Assembly: GCF_036237315.1 (NCBI RefSeq)
Contig: NZ_CP108356.1
Span: forward strand, 1-64,000
Length of the DNA: 64,000 nt
Direction: 5' to 3'
From: Streptomyces sp. NBC_01351
Lineage (GTDB): Bacteria > Actinomycetota > Actinomycetes > Streptomycetales > Streptomycetaceae
In this document: piece after piece, positions 1 through 8,846 of the stretch
Layout of the letters: each line of letters starts with the position of its first letter
How positions within the stretch are numbered: position 1 is the stretch's first letter
Notes under the pieces: model-generated
What the model was told of the DNA's origin: nothing
The model's database searches: none
Seen by the model: only the letters and a program-made list of their open reading frames with translations
Made by a program: the position numbers and the translations under genes

Positions 1-45
1 CGCTGCGCGCTCAGGAGAGAACCGCCTCGCTGCGCTGACGGGGCT

Positions 46-290
46 CGGCTTCGCCGAGCCAGGGCCGCCCTTCGGGCCGGGGTCCTTCGCTTCGCTACGG
101 ACAGTTCGGGGTTCCGCTTCGCTCCACCTCGAACAGCCTGCTTCGCAGGCTTGGGTGACCCCGTTTCACGGGGTCCGGGCTTGCGGCCCGTTGGGCGGGT
201 CCGCTTCGCTCCCCCACCCGGGTCCTTTGGCTCCGCCTCCAGGACCAGCCCGCTCCGCGGGCGGCTGGCAGCGAGGAGATCGCGGGTGCC
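46..290. repeat. Palindrome-rich repeat, copy A
   Basis: This segment is packed with short perfect hairpins that close on a TTC loop, for example GGCTCGGC-TTC-GCCGAGCC at 46-64, GCCTGC-TTC-GCAGGC near 140 and GACCCCGT-TTC-ACGGGGTC near 159. The heptamer GCTGCGC, also seen in Streptomyces telomere palindromes, occurs just before it. From about position 62 the order of hairpins recurs at 1066-1290 in the same orientation. It lies beyond the 3' end of the MPRRRP-type gene. No coding function is apparent. A telomere-related or plasmid-replication role is only a guess. Confidence 0.6.
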
Positions 291-325
291 TCGGCCGACT
301 CCTGGCTTGCGGCTCCCGGGGAGTG

Positions 326-814
326 TCACAGGTGGCTGGTCTCGTCATAGAGTCGCCAGTGCCACCAGCCACCCCTGCGATGCGCCTGCCGGTAAGCGAA
401 CGGGTCTGGGAGGGTCCTACACCACAGTTCGTCATCCAGTCGTGCCAGCAGCCCCTCCAGTTCCCGGCGCGGACGCGGAGGAAGCCTATGCACGACCACC
501 TCGAGGAGATCCCGGGCCACCGCAACGTTGTCCAGGAACTCATGCTGCTCACAACCGCAGATGGACAGTCGCAGGTACACGTACCTGCCCGGAAGAGCAA
601 GGAAGCTGCGATAGGCAGCGAGAGCGTCTCGGGTTGCCCCGGGCCACCAACCGTCGTGCGGGCGCCGGTACTCCTCGCGATAGATCGCGGAAACAGTCTG
701 CGAAGAAAGACGCCAACGCTTGGGAAACCGCCCGCCCCAATCGCTGATGCCTGCGTACAGCTGCCGCGGGACCACTCGTTGCGCGCGCAGTGCGCTGGGC
801 CGTCTACGCGGCAT
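326..814 (-). CDS. MPRRRP-type small protein (paralogue of the gene at 8323)
   Basis: A 162-residue protein that starts MPRRRPSALRAQR and ends in a charged helix with the motif HLPPRPRRELEGLLARLDDE followed by RTLPDP. The gene at 8323-8739 has the same opening (MPRRRP) and the same closing block (HLPPGAKRDLDRLITRIDEE, RTLPEP), so the two are clear paralogues that differ mainly in the middle. The leaders also match: TCCGAAAGG lies a few bases before ATGCCGCGTAG in both, with GAAAGG as a good ribosome binding site. There is no signal peptide or membrane segment. Function is unknown. The paralogue is cargo of an ISL3 element; this copy sits between the two palindrome-rich repeats. Confidence 0.7.
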   Translation of the reverse strand: MPRRRPSALRAQRVVPRQLYAGISDWGGRFPKRWRLSSQTVSAIYREEYRRPHDGWWPGATRDALAAYRSFLALPGRYVYLRLSICGCEQHEFLDNVAVARDLLEVVVHRLPPRPRRELEGLLARLDDELWCRTLPDPFAYRQAHRRGGWWHWRLYDETSHL

Positions 815-833
815 AAGCCTTTCGGAACACAGT

Positions 834-851
834 CATGAAATTGATCATGAC
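834..851. promoter_or_regulatory. Palindrome upstream of the MPRRRP gene
   Basis: The inverted repeat TCATGA-AATTGA-TCATGA lies about 20 bases upstream of the reverse-strand start codon at 814. Its position suits an operator or promoter element, but no regulator is identified. Confidence 0.3.
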
Positions 852-1065
852 ACGGGCGAGACGAAACTTCCAGGCGTGATACCGATCGTCACCAAAGTGA
901 CCAGGCAGAACGTCAAAAACGTCAGTACAAAGACGGCAACCACTGTCAGTGGCAAACCCGGACTCAGAGACCACTGACCAGGGACAACCCCAGACGACAC
1001 CACTGACACCTCAACGCCGAACCACCACTGACAAACGAACACAGATCATCACTTCGCGCCCTCAA
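852..1065. other. Intergenic, no gene seen
   Basis: The stretch from 852 to the secreted-protein start at 1520, apart from repeat copy B, has no convincing gene. It holds an irregular run of ACCACTGAC-like words (about 940-1030) with no clear period. The long frames here lack ribosome binding sites and Streptomyces-like third-position bias. Confidence 0.4.
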
Positions 1066-1290
1066 GGCCGGCCCTTCGGGCCGGAGTCCTGCGCTGCGCT
1101 CCGGACGGTTCGGGGTTCCGCTTCGCTTCACCCCGAACGGCCTGCTTCGCAGGCTGAACTGACCCCGTTTCACGGGGTCCGGGCCCGCGGCCCGTTGGGC
1201 GGGTCCGCTCCCTTCCCCAGCCCCGATCCTTCCGGCTCCGCCTCCAGGAGCAGCCCGCTTCGCGGCCGTGCGGTGCTCGGATCCGCGGTT
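1066..1290. repeat. Palindrome-rich repeat, copy B
   Basis: Second copy of the segment at 62-290, in direct orientation. It keeps GGCCGGCCCTTCGGGCCGG, GCCTGCTTCGCAGGC, the perfect GACCCCGT-TTC-ACGGGGTC hairpin and the following GGCCCGTTGGGCGGGTCCGC. The copies diverge mostly in loops and spacers, with stems conserved, which suggests that the fold rather than the exact sequence is kept. Together the copies bracket the reverse-strand gene at 326-814. Confidence 0.6.
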
Positions 1291-1519
1291 GAGCTGGGAC
1301 AGGGCCACGACGGGGATCTGCAACTCCTTGGGGTTGTACCCACGGCCTACCTCACCTGGGGCTCCTCAGCTCCGCCGGCATCCTCCTGCACGACACCACC
1401 GCCCGAGCCAAAACAGTTGATCTCCACAGAAGTTGGGCCGAACCCCTAGCAAGATCACTACCCCCGTGGATGGGGTAGGGTCGGACACCCCATTGGCCAC
1501 ACCACCAGGGAAAACACGC

Positions 1520-2002
1520 ATGAGCTTCACGCGCCGAATAGGCACCACCGCCGCCATCACCGCAGTACTCGCAGCAGCCGGCCTGACCGGCACCGCACAC
1601 GCGGAGGAGCTCACCCCCGACAGCTCCACCATCACCGTCGACGCCTACGACCCGTCCGAAGTCATCCTGCTTAACGCACCACTCTCCAGCGGGTGGGACT
1701 ACGTCGGTGCCAGCACGTTCAGATACCGCGATACCAACTTGGGCGAGTGGTTCACCGGCTACGTCTACTCGACCGGCGGCAACTTCCTGGCGTGCGTCTC
1801 GAGCCGGACCTCCTACCACAAGTACTCCCTGTGGGAGCGCGACGACACCGGCTCCCGCCGGATCTCCACTGTCACCAGCAAGGGCGGATGCCTCACCTTC
1901 AAGGGCCTCGATGCCTATGTCGACGGAGCCAACAACAAGGCGGAGTTCATGCTCTCCACCAACGACCCGCAGGGCGGGTACAGCGTCACCTACTATGACT
2001 GA
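1520..2002 (+). CDS. Small secreted protein, unknown function
   Basis: A 160-residue exported protein. The start at 1520 is chosen because it opens directly into a classical Sec signal peptide: MSFTRRIG, a hydrophobic Ala/Leu core, and an AHA cleavage site before EELTPD (about residue 27). An upstream in-frame start would add 29 unlikely residues. The mature part is rich in Tyr, Ser, Gly and aromatic residues, with two cysteines (in FLACVSS and GGCLTF) that could form a disulphide, as in small beta-sandwich secreted proteins of Streptomyces. It stands alone, with no operon partner. I do not recognise the family. Confidence 0.75.
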   Translation: MSFTRRIGTTAAITAVLAAAGLTGTAHAEELTPDSSTITVDAYDPSEVILLNAPLSSGWDYVGASTFRYRDTNLGEWFTGYVYSTGGNFLACVSSRTSYHKYSLWERDDTGSRRISTVTSKGGCLTFKGLDAYVDGANNKAEFMLSTNDPQGGYSVTYYD

Positions 2003-2460
2003 TCTGCCTCAGTAGCTACTGCCCAGCGCCCAGGTGAATCCTGGGCGCTCGTTGCTTCTCGGAAATCCCTGTACCGACCAGGCCAAGCAAGAACTCCCAC
2101 AGACCGCTCATGAACAACAACCGCCAGGCAAGCCTGGCGGAAGCCAGCCGTGAGGCCAGGCGCTACTGATTCAAAATTTGATGCAAGATAGACTTTGGGA
2201 TCTCCCACACCTGACCCTGCACCGGTTCCCCTTCCGATGTTGTCGCCGATAGGTGAAACTGCGCAGTACCCAACCAACCTGCGCAACCAGGCCCCACGCT
2301 CAAAAATCCGCAGGTCAGACAGCTGGCGTACCCGGGAACTGCGCAGATTCAGTGAGCCAACACAGCCACCAACCCGCTCAACCAATCTGCACAACCCCAG
2401 GTCAGAAGCATGACGACTGCTCAGATTCACTGACGGGCGACAGCCGGGCCGTTTCGCCGC
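2003..2460. other. Intergenic, no gene seen
   Basis: Convergent intergenic space between the secreted protein and the YbaK-like gene. It is less GC-rich than the genes around it. It contains imperfectly repeated words such as CTGCGCAGATTCAGTGA (about 2340) and CTGCTCAGATTCACTGA (about 2418). No hairpin terminator or ORF with a ribosome binding site stands out. Confidence 0.4.
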
Positions 2461-3015
2461 TCAAAGGCCGAGACCGTCGAGCACGACCGCACCCGGGAGT
2501 TCCGCAAAGAGCCGGCCGGGTACGACGAGCTTGCCGCGGCGACGGCCACTGCCGATCAGGACATACGGCAAGGCGACCACGGCCGAGTCCACAAGCAGCG
2601 GCCAGTCCGCAGGCAGGCCGATCGGTGTAATGCCTCCGTACTCCATGCCGGTCAGCTCCACCGCGGTATCCATAGCCGCGAACGAGGCCTTGCGCACTTC
2701 GAGTTGGCGACGAACCACCCCGTTCACGTCGACCCGGGCCGCGGAGGGGACCAGGCAGGCGGCAAGCGCCGACTCGCCGCCGCGCTTTGTCGCGACAATG
2801 ACGCAGTTCGCCGACTGCGCGAGCAGGTCCTGGCCGTAGCGCTCGACGAAAGCGCCAGTGTCGGCGATGGCCGGGTCGGAGTCGATGTAACTGATCTGCT
2901 CGGCGGGGACGGTCCCCTGCAAGGTACGGACCGCAGCGGCCACGGGCGGGGTCAGCAGGTCGAGGCAGTCAGGGGCGGGCTGGGCGTCGTCGAAGTGTCC
3001 GAGAAGAGCGTTCAT
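2461..3015 (-). CDS. YbaK/EbsC-type aminoacyl-tRNA deacylase
   Basis: A 184-residue single-domain protein of the YbaK/ProX editing family, which hydrolyses mischarged aminoacyl-tRNA in the cytoplasm. Family signatures are visible: the QSANCVIVAT strand, the variable middle with ACLVPSAARVDVNGVVRR, and the conserved C-terminal block GGITPIGLP followed by LVDSAVVALPYVLIGSG with basic residues RRRGKL. Length is close to the usual size of free-standing members. Substrate (Cys-tRNA, Pro-tRNA or other) cannot be told from sequence alone. It is monocistronic, and no strong ribosome binding site is visible before the ATG at 3015, so the start could differ by a few codons. Confidence 0.85.
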   Translation of the reverse strand: MNALLGHFDDAQPAPDCLDLLTPPVAAAVRTLQGTVPAEQISYIDSDPAIADTGAFVERYGQDLLAQSANCVIVATKRGGESALAACLVPSAARVDVNGVVRRQLEVRKASFAAMDTAVELTGMEYGGITPIGLPADWPLLVDSAVVALPYVLIGSGRRRGKLVVPGRLFAELPGAVVLDGLGL

Positions 3016-3355
3016 GCCAGCACGTTAACAGCGTGTACGAATACCCCGGTTGGCCGTGTCGTACACGGTGGATGCGATCTCTCACTTTCATGTCAGTACG
3101 TGACCTGCACATCTCTCACCCGAAGACAGTGGATCGAGCCTCAATCTCTCACCACGTGACAGTGAGAGCGGCAGTCAGCACCTGGCCCTGACCAGTCACT
3201 CCCCCACGGACGTGAAGACCCAGGAACGCCCATCAGCTGCTCCAGCTTCGCTGGTAGGCGCCCAAGTTCCCTCCGCAGACTGTGGACCTGCCGCACGCCC
3301 GTCGGCCGTCGCCTCGTCGGCGCCTGGAGCACCGGTTCACACTGGGGTCGTGACC
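3016..3355. other. Intergenic between divergent genes
   Basis: About 340 bases separate the YbaK-like start from the gene at 3356. The word ATCTCTCAC recurs (near 3069, 3111 and 3142), with TCACGTGAC nearby, a pattern that could be a regulator binding array. No ORF is supported. Confidence 0.3.
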
Positions 3356-3766
3356 ATGCCGAACACCCTCTTCCACTACACCAGCACCGAGTCCTGGGAG
3401 GAGATCCGCACGTCCGGCTACATCGACACCACGTCCCAGGCGGCACGCCACCTGGACGGCCAGCCCCGGCATATGTGGCTCACCGACAGCCACGGACACG
3501 ACAGCGGCCTACGCAACCCGGACCGAACCATCGTCCGGATATCCGTCGCCCCGGTCCCGTCCATCCTCTACTGGCCACTGTGGCGCGAGCTGTGCGACAA
3601 CCGCACCGCCGTGGAACAGGCTGGCGGCGACCCGGCAGCCTGGTACCTCACCGATCAGCCCATCACAGCCGAGCACTGGGGCACCGTGATCCGCATGGAC
3701 ACAGACGAAACGCTCCACGGCACTGGCTTTGTCAGCGAGTTACGGGTTCTGGCACACATTCCGTGA
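3356..3766 (+). CDS. HYT-motif protein whose 3' end is formed by a MITE
   Basis: A 136-residue protein starting MPNTLFHYTSTESWEEI. The early Leu-Phe-His-Tyr-Thr motif followed by an Ile-x-x-Ser-Gly segment is typical of the opening of DUF2971-like and ADP-ribosyltransferase-like folds, but the rest is too divergent to name a family. The ATG at 3356 is preferred to the GTG at 3350 because it opens directly on this motif. The last seven codons and the stop (from 3745) lie inside the left inverted repeat of the MITE at 3745-3885, so the original C-terminus has been replaced. It may be a truncated toxin-like or immunity gene; that is inference. Confidence 0.5.
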   Translation: MPNTLFHYTSTESWEEIRTSGYIDTTSQAARHLDGQPRHMWLTDSHGHDSGLRNPDRTIVRISVAPVPSILYWPLWRELCDNRTAVEQAGGDPAAWYLTDQPITAEHWGTVIRMDTDETLHGTGFVSELRVLAHIP

Positions 3767-3885
3767 GCGATCTTGCTGGCTCTCCGTCAGCTGGTGGTGC
3801 GCACCACGCGAGCTGCGCAGATTGAAGGTTCACAGGAGGTGGTGGAGCCCGATTCAAGATCGTTCACGGAATGTGGGCCAGAACC
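3745..3885. mobile_element. ISL3-related MITE (141 bp)
   Basis: The two ends are imperfect inverted repeats of about 30 bases: GGTTCTGGCACACATTCCGT at the left, and the complement with GGTTCTGGCCCACATTCCGT at the right, both continuing to a GATCTTG word. It is flanked by GAGTTACG (3737-3744) and GAGTTGCG (3886-3893), an 8-base duplication with one mismatch, the size expected for ISL3-family transposition. There is no gene inside. The first eight bases equal those of the ISL3 element that begins directly after the right duplication, so that transposase is a plausible mover. Confidence 0.75.
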
Positions 3886-4003
3886 GAGTTGCGGGTTCTG
3901 GCACAGATCTTGGGGAGCGGTCGCGGAGGGTGACCTCGATGTTCGATTGTTAGGAGGCGGGTTCGTGTGAGACGGCGTACGCCTTGTCGTCCAACGGCCA
4001 GAA

Positions 4004-5661
4004 TTGACGCTCCCTCAGGTGTCTGCCAGCCGCTGCTGCGGGCGGTTGTGGATGGCGATGGTGCTGTTCATGCAGACCGATGCACCGTTCTGGGACTCGC
4101 TGGTGTTCAACGGGATCGACGATGTGGATGTCGAGACGGCTACGGCCGCGTTCGGCATGGTCGAGGTGGTGGCGAGAGGTCGTGCCGCCGGGGCTGCATG
4201 TCCGGACTGCGGTCGCTTCTCGTACCGGGTCCACGACCGTTACCAGCGCAAGCTGAAGGACCTTCCGCTCGCTGAGCAGGGCTTTGAGATCCGGCTGACG
4301 GTCCGGCGCTTCATCTGCGGAACGGCGGACTGCCCGCGCCGGACGTTCGCCGAGCCGTTCTCCCGGCTGGCCGCCCCGCACGCAAGGTTCACGACTCGGC
4401 TCAACCGCGCCCTGGAGCGAGTGGGGCTCGCGCTGGCCGGGCGGGCAGGCGCTCGGCTGGCTCCCCAGCTGGGGTTCGGCGCGGGACGGATGACCTTGTT
4501 ACGCAGGGTCATGGCACTGCCTGATCCGCAGTTCAGACTCCGCGTGTGCTGGGCGTGGACGATTTCGCGATCCGTCGCGGCCAGACCTACTCCACCGTCT
4601 TGACCAGCGTCGAAGACCATCGCGTGGTCGATGTGCTCCCGACGCGTGAGGCCGGGCCGCTGGCCGTGTGGCTGGTCCGTCACCCAGGCGTGGAGATCAT
4701 CTGCCGGGACCGGGCGGGCGCCTACGCCGAAGGCGCCCGGCGCGGTGCCCCCGACGCTCTGCAGGTCGCCGACCGGTTCCATCTGTGGCAGGGCCTCGGC
4801 CGGGCCGTGGAGACCTGCGTCGCCGCCCATCGCGACTGTCTGAGCAATCCTTCGCCCAGCGGCATGCTGCCGGAGGCCACCCGACTGGCTTCCGGTCGGC
4901 CGCAGGACGACTCGGTACCAGCCGGCCGGCGGGCCGAGCGGAAGAAGGCAGCACATGCCCTGGTCCACAAGCTTCTTGCTCAAGGTCACTCACGTCGGGC
5001 GATTGCCCGGCACCTGGGCTGGGGCCTCAACACCGTGCTCCGGTACGCGAACGCCGCACGCTGGCAGGACACCATCCGCGACAACCGGCCCCGACCCAGC
5101 AGGCTCGACCCCTACAAGCCCTACCCGGAGCGCCGATTCGCCGCGGGATGCACCAGCGTCACCCACCTCCACAATGAACTCGTCGCCGACAACGCACCCG
5201 TCACTTACCAAATGGTCCGCGCCCACATCGCCACCCTCCGCGGGGCTCCGGCCGACGCACCGCCCCGGCCCCCGACGGTGCGCCAGGTGACCGGCTGGCT
5301 CACCCGACACCCCACCGCGCTGAGCGAGGACGACCGCGCCGGCCTCAAGGATGTCCTGGCACGCTGCCCCGAACTGGACACGGCCGCCGGGCATGTCCGC
5401 GCCTTCGGCGAGATACTCACCGGCCGCCTCGGCGCCACACTTCTCACCTGGATCGACACGGTCGAGGCCAGCCAGCTGCCCGGGCTCAGGGGCTTCGCAC
5501 TCCACCTGCTCCGGGACCTTGACGCTGTAACAGCCGGGCTCACCCTGGACTGGAGCTCGGGCAGCATCGAGGGCGCCGTGAACCGGATCAAGAAGATCAA
5601 GCGACAGCTCTACGGTCGAGCCGGATTTGAACTGCTCCGAAAAATGATCTTGCTTCAGTAG
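4004..5661 (+). pseudogene. ISL3-family transposase, frameshifted (copy 1)
   Basis: DDE transposase with an N-terminal zinc-binding domain (CPDCGRFS ... FICGTADCPRRTF) and an RNaseH-like core: GVDDFAIRRGQ (first Asp), IICRDRAGAYAEG (second Asp) and GSIEGAVNRIKKIKRQLYGR (Glu). It reads in one frame to MALPDPQF (about 4530) and then needs a +1 base to continue into VLGVDDF (second frame 4546-5661). Copy 2 has one base more at this spot (TTCAGCACGCCG against TTCAGACTCCG), so this is a one-base deletion. Without a frameshift product no full transposase is made. Confidence 0.85.
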
Positions 5662-5899
5662 CTCCTCGCAGAGGTGTGGCTCTGCCGCTGGTCGACGCCT
5701 TCGAAGCCGGTCGCCCAGATCCCGACAGGGTGCCCACTCGGGGGTTCGTGAGTGGGGCTGACCAGTGAGTACGGAGCCGGTTGGAGGTCGTTTCCCGTGG
5801 GCCGGGTGAGTTTCCCCCACTGGCGGTGGGCAGTCGCCGTGGAGGCCCCCGATCGGCCGCGGGGACCGTGGTGCTACTTTTGCCGAAATCTGCGGAAGG

Positions 5900-6352
5900 G
5901 TGGGCAAGCTGGTGAACAGTGCCCTGCGGCGTGCTGCTGTCGTGGCCCTCGGCGAGCTCGGGCGAAGCAGCGACTCTGGGGACCGGGCGGACGCCGGTCG
6001 CGGTCTGGCGAGCTTTGCCGAGATGGAGGAGGCTGTCGATCCGCTGCTGGAGCTGGTGCTCGACCGCGAAGACACCTTTGTCACACGGGTGACCGCAGAA
6101 GCCTTGCTTCGACGGCAGGACAGGGCCGGACTGCTGATTGTCGCGTCCGCGCTGGCAGTCGCCAGCCCGAACCATGGCGATTGGATCCACACCGCGGTCC
6201 ACGATGCATTTGCCATCTACGCCAGCGACCGCGACGACGCGATGCGGCTCTGCGAGGAGCTGACGCGGGATCCTGACGAACGCGTCGCCCTGGGAGCTCA
6301 CGAGCTGAACGAAAGCCTGACCGGGATCCACTGCGTTCTTCACCCCGAATAG
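5900..6352 (+). CDS. HEAT-repeat-like passenger protein
   Basis: A 150-residue helical protein placed between the transposase and the right end of ISL3 copy 1. The GTG at 5900 follows GGAAGG. The sequence has paired amphipathic helices with the spacing of HEAT repeats (FAEMEEAVDPLLELVLDRED, then TRVTAEALLRRQDRAGL, then DAMRLCEELTRDPDERVALG), and resembles small Streptomyces HEAT-type proteins that act as binding scaffolds. It has no enzyme motif. Copy 2 of the element carries a quite different gene in the same slot, so this is cargo rather than part of the transposition machinery. Confidence 0.6.
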   Translation: MGKLVNSALRRAAVVALGELGRSSDSGDRADAGRGLASFAEMEEAVDPLLELVLDREDTFVTRVTAEALLRRQDRAGLLIVASALAVASPNHGDWIHTAVHDAFAIYASDRDDAMRLCEELTRDPDERVALGAHELNESLTGIHCVLHPE

Positions 6353-6621
6353 CGCAGGGGCACACGGCACCGTAGGCGCCCAGACACTCGACGACCGCGA
6401 CTTGGTGACCACGTTGCAGTCAAGCATCCGGGCTCATGACTCCCGTTTTCCATCGAACGACACTGTCACCATCTGTGACCACTCCCCAAGATCTGTGCCA
6501 GAACCCTTCTCGGTTCTGGCACAGATCTTGGGGAGTCGTCGCAGAGCGTTACCTTGATGTTCGATTGTGAGGAGACGGGTTCGCGTGAGACCGCGTACGC
6601 CTTGTCGTCCGACGATCAGAA

Positions 6622-8279
6622 TTGACGCTCCCTCAGGTGTCTGCCGACGGCTGCTGCGGTCGGTTGTGGACGGTGATGGTGCTGGTCATGCAGACCGATG
6701 CACCGTTCTGGGACTCGCTGGTGTTCGCCGGGATCGACGAAGTGGATATCGAGGCGGTGACGGCCGCGTTCGGCACGGTCGAGGTGGTGGCGAGAGGCCG
6801 CGCGGCCGGCTCTGCATGTCCGGACTGCGGCCGCTTCTCGGAACGAGTCCACGACCGATACCAGCGCAGGCTGAAGGACCTTCCGCTCGCTGAGCAGGGC
6901 TTCGTGATCCGGCTGACGGTCCGGCGCTTCATCTGCGGAGCGGCGGACTGCCCGCGCCGGACGTTCGCCGAGCCGTTCTCCCGGCTGGCCGCACCGCACG
7001 CACGGTTCACGACACGGCTCAACCACGTCCTGGAGCGAGTGGGGCTCGCGCTGGCCGGGCGGGCCGGAGTCGGCTGGCTGCCCAGCTTGGCTTCGGCGCG
7101 GGAAGGATGACCTTGTTACGCAGGGTCATGGCATTGCCCGATCCCACGTTCAGCACGCCGCGTGTGCTGGGTGTGGACGATTTTGCGATCCGTCGAGGCC
7201 AGACCTACTCCACCGTCTTGACCAGCGTCGAAGACCATCGCGTGGTCGATGTACTCCCGACCCGCGAAGCCGGGCCACTGGCCGCCTGGCTAATCCAGCA
7301 CCCAGGCGTGGAGATCATTTGCCGGGACCGAGCCGGCGCCTACGCCGAGGGCGCCCGCCGCGGTGCCCCCGACGCTCTGCAGGTCGCAGACCGGTTCCAT
7401 CTGTGGCAGGGCCTCGGCCGAGCCGTTGAGACCTGTGTCGCCGCCCACCGCGACTGCCTGCGCAACCCATCGCCCACCGGCACGCTGCCAGGCGCGACCC
7501 GTCCAGACCCCGGTCGGCCGCGGGACGACTCGGCGCCCGTCGGCCGGCGGGCCGAGCGGAAGAAAGCAGCACATGCCCTCGTCCACGAGCTCCTCGCCCA
7601 AGGTCACTCACGCCGGGCGATCGCCCGGCACCTGGGCTGGGGCCTCAACACCGTGCTCCGGTACGCGAACGCCGCACGTTGGCAGGACACCCTCCGCGAC
7701 AACCGGCCCCGGCCCAGCAGACTGGACCCCTACAAGCCCTACCTGGAGCGGCGATTCGCCGCAGGATGCACCAGCGTCACCCGACTGCACGACGAATTGG
7801 TTGCTGAGCTCGCTCCTGTCACCTACGGCATGGTCCGCGCGCACATCGCCACTTTGCGCGGGGCTCCATCCGAGGCGCCGCCCCGGCCGCCGACGGTGCG
7901 GCAGGTGACCGGCTGGATCACCCGTCACCCCGCGACCCTGGCCGAGGAGGACCGGGCCGGCCTGAAGGAGGTCCTCGCACGCTGCCCCGAACTGGACACG
8001 GCAACCGGACATGTTCGCGACTTCGGCGAGATACTCACCGACCGCCTCGGATCCACGCTTCCCACCTGGATCGATGCAGTCGACACCAGCCAGCTACCCG
8101 GTCTCACCGGCTTCGCGCTCCATCTGCTCCGAGACCTCGACGCCGTGACAGCCGGGCTCACTCTCGACTGGAGCTCCGGCAGCATCGAGGGCGCCGTCAA
8201 CCGCATCAAGAAGATCAAAAGGCAGCTCTACGGCCGAGCCGGATTCGGACTGCTCCGCAAGATGATCCTGCTCCAGTGA
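6622..8279 (+). pseudogene. ISL3-family transposase, frameshifted (copy 2)
   Basis: Same protein as copy 1 with the same zinc-binding N-terminus and DDE residues (GVDDFAIRRGQ, IICRDRAGAYAEG, GSIEGAVNRIKK). Here the break is upstream: after LALAGRAG the frame is lost because copy 2 has GCCGGAGTCGGC where copy 1 has GCAGGCGCTCGGC, one base fewer. The second frame restarts at 7107 with MTLLRRVMALPDP and runs to 8279. The lesions in the two copies are at different sites, so neither is a programmed frameshift. Confidence 0.85.
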
Positions 8280-8322
8280 CACCAGCCGTGGCAGGATGGC
8301 CTCATGTTGATCCGAAAGGGCG

Positions 8323-8739
8323 ATGCCGCGTAGGCGTCCCAAGGCCGTCCGTGCAGAGCGGTGGCGGCCACGATGGCAGTATCCGGTCCTGAGGGTCCGC
8401 GGTGTCTCCGCGCGGACTCGTGCAGCGATCCGCCAGGTCGAAGACCAGGAGATGTGGCCCAACGCGGTCGCGAATGCGCTCTCTCGCTTCGAGTGGGCCT
8501 TCAAGCAACCTGGCCGCTACCTGAACGCCTCCGAGGCTTGTTCGCCTGGGATAGAGGTGGAGGACGCTCGTGACGATCTGGAGCGGGCGATGCTGCACCT
8601 TCCTCCCGGAGCCAAACGGGACTTGGATCGACTGATCACGCGCATCGATGAGGAATTCGAGCGCCGCACCTTGCCGGAGCCCAACTACATCGAGTGGGCA
8701 ATGGACGGCTGGTGGTGGACCAGGATGCGTGAACGCTGA
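8323..8739 (+). CDS. MPRRRP-type passenger protein
   Basis: A 138-residue soluble protein between the transposase and right end of ISL3 copy 2. ATG 8323 is preceded by CCGAAAGG, the same leader as its paralogue at 326-814. The N-terminus is strongly basic (MPRRRPKAVRAERWRPRW), the middle carries RFEWAFKQPGRYL, and the C-terminal third repeats the family block HLPPGAKRDLDRLITRIDEE with RTLPEP, then a Trp-rich tail (WAMDGWWWTRM). The basic head suggests nucleic-acid or ribosome contact; function is unknown. It is cargo, because copy 1 has another gene in this position. Confidence 0.65.
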   Translation: MPRRRPKAVRAERWRPRWQYPVLRVRGVSARTRAAIRQVEDQEMWPNAVANALSRFEWAFKQPGRYLNASEACSPGIEVEDARDDLERAMLHLPPGAKRDLDRLITRIDEEFERRTLPEPNYIEWAMDGWWWTRMRER

Positions 8740-8846
8740 CGGACCCGGCCTCGTGTCCCTTCGCTGGAATCGAACGACACCGTTACCGTCCGCGACGGCT
8801 CCCCAAGATCTGTGCCAGAACCCGCTTGAAACCTACGCAGCCAGGG

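Larger units (their letters stand above)
3894..6505 (+). mobile_element. ISL3-family element, copy 1, with HEAT-like passenger
   Basis: The left end GGTTCTGGCACAGATCTTGG and the right end CCAAGATCTGTGCCAGAACC (ending 6505) are inverted repeats of about 24 bases. Inside are a frameshifted ISL3 transposase and, between it and the right end, a separate passenger gene. The right end is only six bases from the left end of copy 2. No 8-base target duplication is visible around either copy, so the tandem may have arisen by recombination or one-sided events. Confidence 0.85.
6512..8822 (+). mobile_element. ISL3-family element, copy 2, with MPRRRP passenger
   Basis: The left end GGTTCTGGCACAGATCTTGG (6512) and the right end CCCAAGATCTGTGCCAGAACC (ending 8822) match those of copy 1. 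The transposase is about 90 percent identical by eye to copy 1, but the passenger differs. No target duplication is visible: flanks CCCTTCTC and CGCTTGAA do not match. Confidence 0.85.

Noticed and set aside
4990..6216. Minus-strand 408-codon frame over ISL3 copy 1
   Set aside because: Antisense to the transposase; low-complexity Ser/Arg/Pro composition and no ribosome site.
3886..6513. Target duplication around ISL3 copy 1
   Set aside because: The 8-base flanks GAGTTGCG and CTTCTCGG do not match, so no duplication is claimed; the left flank belongs to the MITE duplication.
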